A stretch of DNA of 18,540 bases from Prochlorothrix sp035285005 (GTDB taxonomy: Bacteria > Cyanobacteriota > Cyanobacteriia > Prochlorotrichales > Prochlorotrichaceae): contig JAYKIB010000305.1 in the NCBI GenBank assembly GCA_035285005.1, positions 1-18,540 on the forward strand, given 5' to 3'. Under the pieces are notes generated by a model. The model saw nothing but the letters and a program-made list of their open reading frames with translations. It had not been told where the DNA came from and ran no database searches. The translations under genes were made by a program, and so were the position numbers. Positions 8,201 to 14,386 of the stretch are shown piece by piece; position 1 is the first letter of the stretch, and each line of letters starts with the position of its first letter.

Positions 8201-9571
8201 CGCCACCTGCTCCTCCAAATCCGTCTGGTACTGGTTGCGGAGCTGTTCTGCTCCCCGCAGTTGCTGGGCCATCACCTGGAAGGCTTGGCCGAGGGTCACC
8301 AGTTCCTGGATTTGGACCCCACCACCGGGGGCAGAACTCGGGTGGAGTACGTCAAACTGCCCCTGGGAGAGATGCTCCGTGGATCGGGTGAGGACCGCCA
8401 GGGATCGGGTGACCCGCCGTGCCACCCAAAACCCGCTGACGATCGCCACCCCCAGTGCCCCGATGCCCAATCCGATGAGTCGCCGGATGTTGGCCTGAAG
8501 AGCTGTGGTGATGCTGGATTCGGGAATCACCGACACCAAAAACCAATCCAGGCCGTAGGCATCCCGATAGGTGGTAAGACGCACATAGTGACGATCGCCG
8601 TCCAGGACGGTATTGAGTTCGATCGCCGGTTGCATCTGTAGCCGCTGGGCCACGAGGGACACATTGCCATAGGTGTCTAGCACTTGTTGGACGATCGACT
8701 GCACTAACGGGTTGGGACTTTCCAGGGCCGGGAGTGGGGCCACGGACCCATCGGGCACCCTTTTGATCGCGGGCTGGGCATCGGACGAGGCAATGAGTAA
8801 CCCCTCCTGGTTGAAAATAAAGAGGTGTCCCTGCTCGGTGAAGCTCAGTTCCTGGAGAAAGTGGCTAATGTCCGATAGATCGAGACAGGCCGCAATGACC
8901 CCCTGAAATTGCCCCTGGGCGTTGTGGAGGGGGGTGTGGGCAGCAATTCCCACAAATGAGGAGAGTAAGTAGGGATAAAGCGGGGACCAAGCCGGTTGGC
9001 GCTGTTGTTGGGCGGACTGGAACCAGCTCGGTAGGCCAGTGTTCAAGGGCAGGCGATAGATGGTGCGAGTCGCTTGGCCTCCGGCATTGGTGAGGGCATA
9101 AATGCGATGGTTGAGATCGGTGGATAAACCACTGCGACCCATCAGAATCATGCGGGCATCGAGGGAGAGGGCCGTTAGGGTTTCCACCTGCCGGCGTAGA
9201 CTCGGGTTGCGTAACCGCTGGTAAAGGACTTCATTATTTTTTTCATCTCGAAATTGCAAGCTGGTCACATTGGGCGAGAAACTGAGCTGCTGCCAAAGAT
9301 AGCGGCGTACATCCTCTAGGTTGTCGAGGTCCAGTTGATCGGTTTGGACCGCCCTTTGTACTTGCTGGACTGCCTGCTGTTGGGCTTGGAGGTACGGGTC
9401 TAAATAGCCATAGACGCGATAGTTCACCTCCGCCATTAATTGCCGTGCCAAATCCGCTACAGCTTCCTGGCCGCTGCGATAGGACAGGTATCCCACCAAG
9501 CTCACAATTCCCAGGGCTTGAGCTGCAAACTGAGCGGTTAGGAGAACGTAAAGGGGAACGGATTTGGGCAT
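5201..9571 (-). CDS. Hybrid sensor histidine kinase (dCache-like sensor, HAMP, PAS, HisKA, HATPase, two REC, HPt)
   Basis: This is a BarA-type multistep phosphorelay kinase of 1456 residues. ATG 9571 is chosen because MPKSVPLYVLLTAQFAAQA opens directly into membrane segment 1. A GTG at 9643 would start inside a repeat. Order: TM1 about 8-30; periplasmic dCache-like sensor 31-360; TM2 364-383; HAMP 383-440; PAS 465-585 (IGNWEFCPATQKITW, HPEDR); HisKA with His607 in SMSHEIRTPMNG. HATPase runs 665-795 (DTGIGIP, GGTGLGLAI). Receiver 1 (855-1005) is degenerate: EP replaces the acidic pair, Asn is at the phosphorylation site (LLLVNPSLKDMDG), and the usual Lys is absent. A Pro/Thr/Asp-rich linker follows (1010-1175). 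Receiver 2 (1177-1295) is intact with Asp1233 and TKP. The HPt domain carries His1376 in HTFKSISGQVG. Signal and output are unknown. The stop codon lies inside a family 3 repeat. Confidence 0.95.
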   Translation of the reverse strand: MPKSVPLYVLLTAQFAAQALGIVSLVGYLSYRSGQEAVADLARQLMAEVNYRVYGYLDPYLQAQQQAVQQVQRAVQTDQLDLDNLEDVRRYLWQQLSFSPNVTSLQFRDEKNNEVLYQRLRNPSLRRQVETLTALSLDARMILMGRSGLSTDLNHRIYALTNAGGQATRTIYRLPLNTGLPSWFQSAQQQRQPAWSPLYPYLLSSFVGIAAHTPLHNAQGQFQGVIAACLDLSDISHFLQELSFTEQGHLFIFNQEGLLIASSDAQPAIKRVPDGSVAPLPALESPNPLVQSIVQQVLDTYGNVSLVAQRLQMQPAIELNTVLDGDRHYVRLTTYRDAYGLDWFLVSVIPESSITTALQANIRRLIGLGIGALGVAIVSGFWVARRVTRSLAVLTRSTEHLSQGQFDVLHPSSAPGGGVQIQELVTLGQAFQVMAQQLRGAEQLRNQYQTDLEEQVAEKTAALQEAQELAHIGNWEFCPATQKITWSPELFRMFGLDPAQGEPDYDHYLQLIHPEDRPRLERSIALAIDQGLSYRLDYRVRQPDASYRYHEGRGRVEWGATGQVMRLFGTALDITDRKRGEVALIAAKEAAETATRAKSEFLASMSHEIRTPMNGVIGMLRLLQKSNLDDRQRFQTNLAQTSAESLLSLINDILDFSKVEAGKLKLEQVEFDLWSTISGAAQSLAIQAEEKGIVLIVDLVAVETPAVVGDPGRFRQILINLLGNAIKFTHRGEIVVRGALERVGDRAWFQGSVEDTGIGIPQEHQAQLFEAFNQGNASTTRNYGGTGLGLAIVQRLCRVMGGEVQVQSQEGQGSCFSFSLWFHVAPTPATRDQPAGSAGEHTNTPIALPFPHHTWAGTSVLVVEPHPTQRRMLDRQLQQWGFTVTAVATGLEAFECYHDRVAAVLAAESLARSSDAVLTDSALANSIGPVPPRRITQPFDLLLVNPSLKDMDGLELIHSLHCYWTEHPLHVLLLLSIGQAHSAEQLGTTTPLPSLICPTNPWELAQAIHRAFHDPIQVVNPGPSATPVPLGQRSEPQESGLGTAHPAPSYRLPSHPVPSQPQPTNPEPTDPTQPDPTQPDPTPSDSARAGSDPTHPVQTTAPNGSEPSGPQSTRPQHTDRPQHTEADRLPLPAPPSPLTAPDPAPTPRTSSPHLDTNRIAPDPPPAEPSPSIPWATLKILVVEDNPINQQVITGLLDSLGIAQITCVDQGQTAIATLREATDTGQAYDLVLMDCQMPGLDGRETTQRIRQGAAGQDNLDILIIAMTASAMDSDRHKCLEAGMDDYLTKPLDETLVVQTLGQWLSVNETGVVAPLPITMDPEDLTFNRETALRRLGHKHGLLEQACRSFLTLAPQQLQDLQTAYHNQAWDQLSRHLHTFKSISGQVGGDRLTAMVRRLEHSLQQDNSSFSSVDLALLQQHFDELYQAIQTWLASPTRSASALPQAPDPTPTKPSGSH
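6045..6540 (-). repeat. Low-complexity Pro/Thr/Asp linker DNA with short tandem repeats
   Basis: This in-frame segment of the hybrid kinase contains a 15-bp tandem unit (GGGATCCGGTTGCGT, 6329-6343 and 6344-6358, then a partial third) coding DPTQP. It also contains an 18-bp unit near 6195-6230 (GTGTGCTGAGGCCGATCG) coding part of RPQHT. It joins receiver 1 to receiver 2 and is probably disordered. Confidence 0.7.
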
Positions 9572-9637
9572 GACACCAAGGGGGCAGCAATGGGAAACGG
9601 CGATCGGGAAGTCCTTCTCGGCCCTGTATTGATGGAT

Positions 9638-9678
9638 GGGCACCTCGCAGCACTCAAACTAATTAATCGAGGTGCCCT
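9638..9678. repeat. Family 1 repeat, short form without the inner hairpin
   Basis: GGGCACCTCG is followed by only about 13 unrelated bases and then AATTAATCGAGGTGCCC. Both ends are intact, but the hairpin and the asymmetric segment are absent. It lies upstream of the kinase start, and a frame extension of that gene would begin inside it. Confidence 0.8.
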
Positions 9679-9975
9679 ATATCTCTTCCCAGAATAACGC
9701 CAAGGGCACGATCGGTAGGCACCGTGGCCCAGTTCATGGCGTTTAGGGTAGCGGAGGTAACGGATCTTTGGGGACAGACCGGATGAGGTCGGGAATCTCC
9801 TGGGCGGCAAGGGATTGATTCCCCAGGGAGTAGGGATTTAGGGCGAAGGTTTTCCAACCGGGATAGAGCCGGCTTTCTTCCCGTTTGCTTCCAGTTAGCG
9901 GGCTGGCATAGCGTCTGCGATCGCCGAGACTGGCCTAGGGTATACCCGATCCAGTTCATGGGAGCCCGACAGATC

Positions 9976-11217
9976 ATGTTTGGATTCTTTCGCCGTATTA
10001 CCCGCCGCTTTGTCCGCAAATCGACCCGAATCTCGCAAACTTCCCTCAATCGGGTCAGTTTGATTATCTTGATTGTGGTCGATATTTTTGTTCTCTTCAA
10101 TGTTTTCGGGGGCTTGGCTAGTGTTGGCTCGTTCCCCCTCAGTCCCTCGGAAACCTACCCCTGTTATTGGACCTACCAGAGCTACCACAGCCCCAGCGAT
10201 CGATCCCGCTTCGATCGCCAGGTGGAAACGATCCGGAATTTGCTCTACCAATCCCCGGCCTCCGAGACCCAACTCACCCCCGATCCCGAGCGTCGCCTAG
10301 GTCAAGTGAGTTCCCTCTGCCTAGACCATGAAGCCCTCGCACTGAGCGTCGATAATCCCCAAAATCAGGCCCTGCACGATCGGATCCTGGAGCTGGACAA
10401 CAAAATCACCCTCAAGGAGCAGGATATTCGCCGGCTGCGGGAAGAATACGACTCCACCCTGCTGGAACAGATTGCGGGTCAAAGTCCCGAAGCCTCCATC
10501 AATGCCTCCACCGCCGAGGGAACCAAGATTCGCATTGAACAGGCCCAGGCAGAGATTGAGCGCTGGAATTCGGAAATCACAGCCCTGCAAACTGAGATTA
10601 TCGCGACCCCGGCCTCCCAAGCCTACCTAGACCACCTCGATCGTCCCGATCGCTACGAAACCCTGCAACAGGACTACGAGCGGGCAGAATTTTGGTATCC
10701 CAATCTGCAATTCCTGCTGCAATTGGTCTTTCTCACGCCCCTGATTTTGGTCACCTACCGCTGGCATGGGCTCTCGGTCCAGGCCGATCGGGGTCTGCAA
10801 TCCCTCCTGAGTTGGCACCTGTTGCTCATTTTCTGCGTGCCTTTAGTGGTGCGGTTGTTTGAATTTTTGCAGTTCAGCAACCTGGTACAGGCCGTGGTGA
10901 CGGCGATCGTCGCACTGGTGGGAGGTCTCTATTTCATCGCCAGTTATCTATTCATCCTGGTGGTGCCCCTGGTGGGCTTTGGTCTGATTAAGTTTCTTCA
11001 GCACTTCATTTTTAACCCGAGGGTCCAAGCCAAAAAACGGATCCAAAGCCACCGTTGCATCCAGTGCAATGCCCAACTGCACTCCGACGATCCCTACTGT
11101 CCCCACTGTGGCTTCAACCAGTTTCAGGAGTGTCCCCACTGTCACAATGCCACCTATCAGTACTCGCCCTTCTGCCGGGTCTGCGGTACCGATTTACCCC
11201 TCCCCAAGGGGCACTGA
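9976..11217 (+). CDS. Membrane protein with coiled coil and C-terminal double zinc ribbon
   Basis: The protein has 413 residues from ATG 9976, which has GGAG 12 nt upstream. An in-frame ATG at 9958 adds MGARQI and has no Shine-Dalgarno sequence. A basic N-terminus (RRITRRFVRK) precedes TM1 (about 28-50). A soluble region and a coiled coil (about 130-215, ILELDNKITLKEQDIRRLREEY) follow. Three hydrophobic stretches come next at about 243-262, 276-296 and 303-338. The C-terminus (361-409) has four CxxC pairs (CIQC, CPHC, CPHC, CRVC), i.e. two zinc ribbons like the DZANK type. The ribbons are probably cytoplasmic and the coiled-coil loop periplasmic, from the basic N-terminus. No enzyme motif is visible; a scaffold or stress-sensing role would be a guess. 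The gene is divergent from the hybrid kinase. A family 3 element begins at its last codon (CAC TGA). Confidence 0.85.
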   Translation: MFGFFRRITRRFVRKSTRISQTSLNRVSLIILIVVDIFVLFNVFGGLASVGSFPLSPSETYPCYWTYQSYHSPSDRSRFDRQVETIRNLLYQSPASETQLTPDPERRLGQVSSLCLDHEALALSVDNPQNQALHDRILELDNKITLKEQDIRRLREEYDSTLLEQIAGQSPEASINASTAEGTKIRIEQAQAEIERWNSEITALQTEIIATPASQAYLDHLDRPDRYETLQQDYERAEFWYPNLQFLLQLVFLTPLILVTYRWHGLSVQADRGLQSLLSWHLLLIFCVPLVVRLFEFLQFSNLVQAVVTAIVALVGGLYFIASYLFILVVPLVGFGLIKFLQHFIFNPRVQAKKRIQSHRCIQCNAQLHSDDPYCPHCGFNQFQECPHCHNATYQYSPFCRVCGTDLPLPKGH

Positions 11218-11276
11218 TCTCGGGGTTGTCATCCCGGAGTTCTGGAATGCCCTCATAGTCAGGGATACCACCCCTA
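11212..11276 (+). repeat. Family 3 element at the end of the zinc-ribbon gene
   Basis: From the terminal CAC TGA of the gene the sequence runs into GGGGTTGTCATCC, then GGAATGCCCTCATAGTCAGGGATA and ACCACCCCTAG. This aligns with the minus-strand reading of 5144-5206 (GGGGCTGTGATCC...GACTGCCCTCAGGATCAGGGATACGGCCCC). CTCGGGGTTGT and ACCACCCCTAG pair imperfectly as termini. The orientation relative to the upstream gene is the same as in the other two copies. The match is weaker than between those two. Confidence 0.6.
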
Positions 11277-11378
11277 GACCCTACAACTGGGGTGGTCGTC
11301 TCACTCTGAATATCCCTAGGTTTCGACCGTTGATGGATGACACGCCCTGGGACCCAAGGTTTGGACAAAGCATGGAGA

Positions 11379-11474
11379 GGGCACCTCGAAACATCAAAGT
11401 TTCCGCCCAGTGACCTACCCAAGAATCAGGATGGTGGGCGGCGAAGCCGCCCACCATAATTCATCGAAGTACCC
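11379..11474 (-). repeat. Family 1 repeat, full copy (inverted)
   Basis: It starts GGGCACCTCGAAACATCAAAG and ends AATTCATCGAAGTACCC. The hairpin ATGGTGGGCGGC GAA GCCGCCCACCAT is next to the right end. Its reverse complement aligns along its whole length with the copy at 1251-1349, including CTTGGGTAGGTCACTGGGCG. Confidence 0.9.
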
Positions 11475-11740
11475 GACTGTTTGGGACTGCTTGGGATAGT
11501 TATTGGCGACGGATTCCCTGCCAAACCCGGCAGCGTCAAGGCTCCTGCTGTCATAGCTTCCGGTTACTCGACGGTATGGGCTGTAAGAAGTAAAACACCG
11601 CAGCCCATCGCGGCAAAGTTAGCAAGCAAAATCTACCTCATGATGGGAGCGTTTGCTGGGGCAATGGAATAGGCCCCGGTCATCACTTCACCATGGGCCA
11701 AGATTGGAGCGGTGAGTCTGTTGCAGATTCATGGTTCTTT
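11475..11740. other. Intergenic stretch without recognised gene
   Basis: Between the family 1 repeat and the pentapeptide/HNH gene there are about 265 bp. A 63-codon frame from TTG 11481 to 11672 is open but has no ribosome site and resembles nothing I know. The sequence is slightly less GC-rich than its surroundings. No promoter stands out. Confidence 0.4.
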
Positions 11741-13018
11741 ATGAAGGCGAATTTACTCCAATGGTCATATTCTCGCGGGAAACGGGACTTTAACCGTATC
11801 CAACTGCCCCATGCTGACTTGAGCAAAGCCAAGCTGAAATTTATTGGTCTGAGCCAAGCAAACTTACAAGGGGCGAACCTGAGTCATGGACAGTTTGCAG
11901 GGGCAGATTTCGTCTATGCCCAGCTCCAATATGCAAACCTGAGCAGCGCTAATTTTATTGGAGCCAACTTTTTGGCGGCGAATTTGATGGGAGCGAACCT
12001 GTCCCGAGCGATGCTCTGTGGCAGCTTGTTGAGCGTCACGGATCTCAGCGACGCCCGTCTGGATCGGGCCACCTTGGCGGGAGCGGACTTACGATCGGCC
12101 AATCTGACCGGGGCCAATCTCCAAGGGGCCAATCTCCAAGGGGCCAACCTCACGGCAGCGAATCTGACCCAAGCCAACCTGGAAGGTGCTGATCTGACGG
12201 GAGCCATTCTGACGGGGGCGATTTTGCCGACCTCAGACGTGAAGGAAGACACCGCACTTGCATCCGTGGAGGAGGACGAGGCGGTGGACTTGACATCTTT
12301 AACGGAGGCGCAGCCTTCCCAGAGCAAATCCATCAAATCTAACAAGATTAAGGTGAATGGGTCCCAGTATGCGGATTTGCAAGAGGTGGTGTTTTATCCC
12401 GCCGAGGAGAAGACCGACGGGGACCAGAGCAAGGGGTCGGATAACCGCGCCCTAGAAGCAGAGTGGGCCAATCAGCTGCAGGAACGGACGAGCGGATCCC
12501 CAGCCCCAACACCAGCGCCCGTGCTCGATGCGGCAGAGGATGCGGGGCCTGCTACCCTCCTGCAAATGCCCTTCCAGACCCAAACAGCAGACGAGGCCCA
12601 GAGTCGTCTCCAGCGATCGATTACCCTGCGCAAAGGCCCCCATAAGTTACGACAGCAGCTATTACAGGGCTATGACGATCGGTGTGCGATTAGTCGCTGC
12701 TCTGTGACCCAGGTGTTGGAGGTGGCCTATTTGATGCCCTCGGCACAAGACCTAGCGAGCGATCCCAGCAATGCCTTGCTGTTGCGATCGGATCTGCACC
12801 TTCTGTTCGATCTGCATCTGATTACGGTGCATCCCCACGCCCATGTTGTGGAAATTGCGCCCTGGCTGCACGACAGCTACTACGCGAGTCTGGCGGGACG
12901 ATCGCTGCATATGCCCCTCAATCACGATCTCTGCCCCTCTACGGAAGCCCTCACCTACCATTACGAACAGTGCGAATGGGAGCATGAGGAAGCCTGGAGT
13001 GGTGCCTATGCTTTTTAG
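11741..13018 (+). CDS. Pentapeptide-repeat protein fused to an HNH_2-like domain
   Basis: The protein has 425 residues from ATG 11741. An in-frame ATG at 11693 adds 16 residues, but MKANLLQWSYSRGKRDFNRIQL matches the usual start of cyanobacterial pentapeptide proteins (LL..Y..G.RDF..I.L). Residues about 20-165 are A(D/N)LxX repeats forming a right-handed quadrilateral helix (e.g. LTGANLQGANLQGANLTAAN). Residues 165-300 are an acidic, variable linker. Residues 300-385 match the HNH_2 pattern: RCAISRC, VLEVAYLMP, NALLLRSDLHLLFDLHLITV. The usual first His (AAHI) is Tyr330 here, while Asn344 and His353 remain. A nuclease that lost its general base is therefore possible. There is no signal peptide. 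Role unknown; DNA modification or defence is only a guess. It converges on the peroxiredoxin gene. Confidence 0.85.
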   Translation: MKANLLQWSYSRGKRDFNRIQLPHADLSKAKLKFIGLSQANLQGANLSHGQFAGADFVYAQLQYANLSSANFIGANFLAANLMGANLSRAMLCGSLLSVTDLSDARLDRATLAGADLRSANLTGANLQGANLQGANLTAANLTQANLEGADLTGAILTGAILPTSDVKEDTALASVEEDEAVDLTSLTEAQPSQSKSIKSNKIKVNGSQYADLQEVVFYPAEEKTDGDQSKGSDNRALEAEWANQLQERTSGSPAPTPAPVLDAAEDAGPATLLQMPFQTQTADEAQSRLQRSITLRKGPHKLRQQLLQGYDDRCAISRCSVTQVLEVAYLMPSAQDLASDPSNALLLRSDLHLLFDLHLITVHPHAHVVEIAPWLHDSYYASLAGRSLHMPLNHDLCPSTEALTYHYEQCEWEHEEAWSGAYAF

Positions 13019-13046
13019 TGCCGCCGCCATGGGTTCCTGAGTGGCA

Positions 13047-13095
13047 AAAACCGCGCCCCTATGGGTCTCTTGGGACCGTGGGGGCGCGGTTCTTT
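13047..13095. terminator. Bidirectional terminator-like hairpin
   Basis: AACCGCGCCCC (13049-13059) pairs with GGGGCGCGGTT (13081-13091), an 11-bp perfect stem. An A-run lies before it and TTCTTT after it. It lies 30 bp after the pentapeptide/HNH stop and also faces the end of the converging peroxiredoxin gene, so it may serve both. Confidence 0.75.
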
Positions 13096-13114
13096 AATGG
13101 GTGCGCTGGGGGTG

Positions 13115-13143
13115 GATATACCCTGGCTTCGGCGGGGTATATC
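13115..13143. repeat. Perfect 9-bp hairpin in the convergent gap
   Basis: GATATACCC and GGGTATATC flank an 11-base loop. It is the second strong hairpin between the two converging genes. It has no T-run, so it could protect a 3' end or pause polymerase rather than terminate. Confidence 0.5.
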
Positions 13144-13254
13144 TCGACCTGCTTCCTTAGGCAACGGATGGCTGCGATCGGTGGATTAGGCAAACAGCAG
13201 CGGCCCTGTCTAAAGCTGATCGGTTAGAGCAGGTCTTCCCACGATGCAGGGCGG

Positions 13255-13860
13255 TTATACCGCCGCAAAGTATTCCTTGGACTTCTCGGGATCCGGCACC
13301 ATGGTCTTGTCGCCAGGAGTCCAGCCAGCGGGACAAACCTCGTCGGGATGGCTTTGGACATACTGGACCGCTTGGAGAATCCGCAGGGTTTCATCCACGT
13401 TACGCCCAAAGGCCAGGTTGTTGATGGTGGAATGCTGAATGATGCCTTCCTTGTCGATCAGGAATAGGCCGCGCAGGGCAATTCCAGCTTCCGGATCCAA
13501 GACGTTGTAGGCGGCGCTGATTTCTTTCTTAAGGTCAGACACGAGGGGATAGGCGATATCACCCAGACCGCCGCTCTTGCGATCGGTTTGGACCCATGCT
13601 AGGTGGGAGAATTCACTGTCCACAGACACGCCGAGTACTTCGGTGTTGAGGGCGCTAAATTCGCTGTAGCGATCGCTGAAGGCGGTAATTTCCGTGGGGC
13701 AAACGAAGGTGAAGTCTAGGGGATAAAAAAACAGCACCACATACTTACCGCGATAATCGGAGAGCTTGATGGTTTTGAATTCTTGGTCAAAAACTGCGGT
13801 CGCAGTGAAGTCAGGAGCAGCTTGGCCAACGCGCAAGCATCCTTCATTGGCGTAAGTCAT
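13255..13860 (-). CDS. Typical 2-Cys peroxiredoxin (AhpC/TSA family)
   Basis: The enzyme reduces hydrogen peroxide and alkyl hydroperoxides using thiol donors such as thioredoxin. The protein has 201 residues. The peroxidatic Cys54 is in FYPLDFTFVCPTEI and the resolving Cys176 is in DEVCPAGWTPG, so this is the dimeric typical 2-Cys class. GGLGDIAYP and a C-terminal YF (SKEYFAAV) are the two signatures linked to sensitivity to overoxidation. ATG 13860 has AGGAG nine bases upstream on the minus strand. No chloroplast-type or signal peptide is present, so it is cytosolic. The gene stands alone, convergent with the pentapeptide/HNH gene. A TATTAT box about 50 bp upstream may be its -10. Confidence 0.97.
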   Translation of the reverse strand: MTYANEGCLRVGQAAPDFTATAVFDQEFKTIKLSDYRGKYVVLFFYPLDFTFVCPTEITAFSDRYSEFSALNTEVLGVSVDSEFSHLAWVQTDRKSGGLGDIAYPLVSDLKKEISAAYNVLDPEAGIALRGLFLIDKEGIIQHSTINNLAFGRNVDETLRILQAVQYVQSHPDEVCPAGWTPGDKTMVPDPEKSKEYFAAV

Positions 13861-13908
13861 GGATGGAATCTCCTAATCAATTAAGGCGCTGGGGTAGCGC
13901 GATGCGTC

Positions 13909-13914
13909 ATAATA
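13909..13914 (-). promoter_or_regulatory. Possible -10 box of the peroxiredoxin gene
   Basis: The minus strand reads TATTAT, 49 bp before the start codon. No good -35 is present at 16-18 bp, so an activator might be needed, or the assignment may be wrong. Confidence 0.35.
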
Positions 13915-14171
13915 AGCATCGATAGCAGTGTCTTGGCCCCATTTGTGGGAGCCACCCTAGGGGTGAAACCCTGAAAAGTTGCCACAATGCTTCCCTAGGG
14001 AGGACACGAATACAAATCTTTACAACCATATCATAGGGCAGTCCGTCTGCTGTGCTATGGGTCGGAGAACCCCGGGGCCTGGGGTGGAGGTGTTGGGTGC
14101 GGAAGGGTCCCCTGCCCGCCGGAGCAGTGGGGTTGTGCAGCCATTTTTGTCCTGGGACCCATGCAAGAATA

Positions 14172-14317
14172 AGAGGATGTTTGAAAACTTCGGCTAAGGG
14201 CCTACGGCCCTTGGGGAATTCCCCCAGCCCCCCTTTGCAGGGGGAAGAAAAGGCTGTCCTCTCCCTTGTAAAGGGGGGTAGAGGGAAGATTTTCTTCGGT
14301 TTCCAAATATCCTCTAA
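14172..14317 (+). repeat. Family 2 repeat, full copy
   Basis: It begins AGAGGATGTTTGAAAAC and ends TTTCCAAATATCCTCT, clear inverted termini. Inside are the GGCTAAGGGCCTACGGCCC segment and C-run/G-run palindromes (CCCCCCTTTGCAGGGGG; CCCTTGTAAAGGGGGG). The right end abuts a degenerate family 1 end at 14318. Confidence 0.82.
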
Positions 14318-14364
14318 GGGTTGGGTTCGGCGGCGAGGCCCCCAATCTAATTTCGAGGTGACCC
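14318..14364 (-). repeat. Degenerate, truncated family 1 repeat
   Basis: GGGTTGGGTTCGGCGGCGAGGCCCCCAAT followed by CTAATTTCGAGGTGACCC is a decayed version of the hairpin and right end seen at 18213-18311. The left half is missing, and the family 2 element begins exactly there. Confidence 0.65.
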
Positions 14365-14386
14365 CTGTAATTGCCCTATTACTGCC

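Noticed and set aside
9572..9643. Kinase start at GTG 9643 giving 24 more residues
   Set aside because: It begins inside a family 1 repeat, and the added residues are not membrane-like. ATG 9571 leads straight into the first membrane segment.
11481..11672. 63-codon plus-strand frame between the family 1 repeat and the pentapeptide/HNH gene
   Set aside because: It has a TTG start with no ribosome site and no similarity I recognise. It is short enough to occur by chance.
13941..13998. CTAGGGGTGAAACCCTG...CCCTAGGG upstream of the peroxiredoxin as a fourth family 3 copy
   Set aside because: Only the CTAGGGG word and a CCCTG match. The conserved GAGGGCAGTC core is missing.
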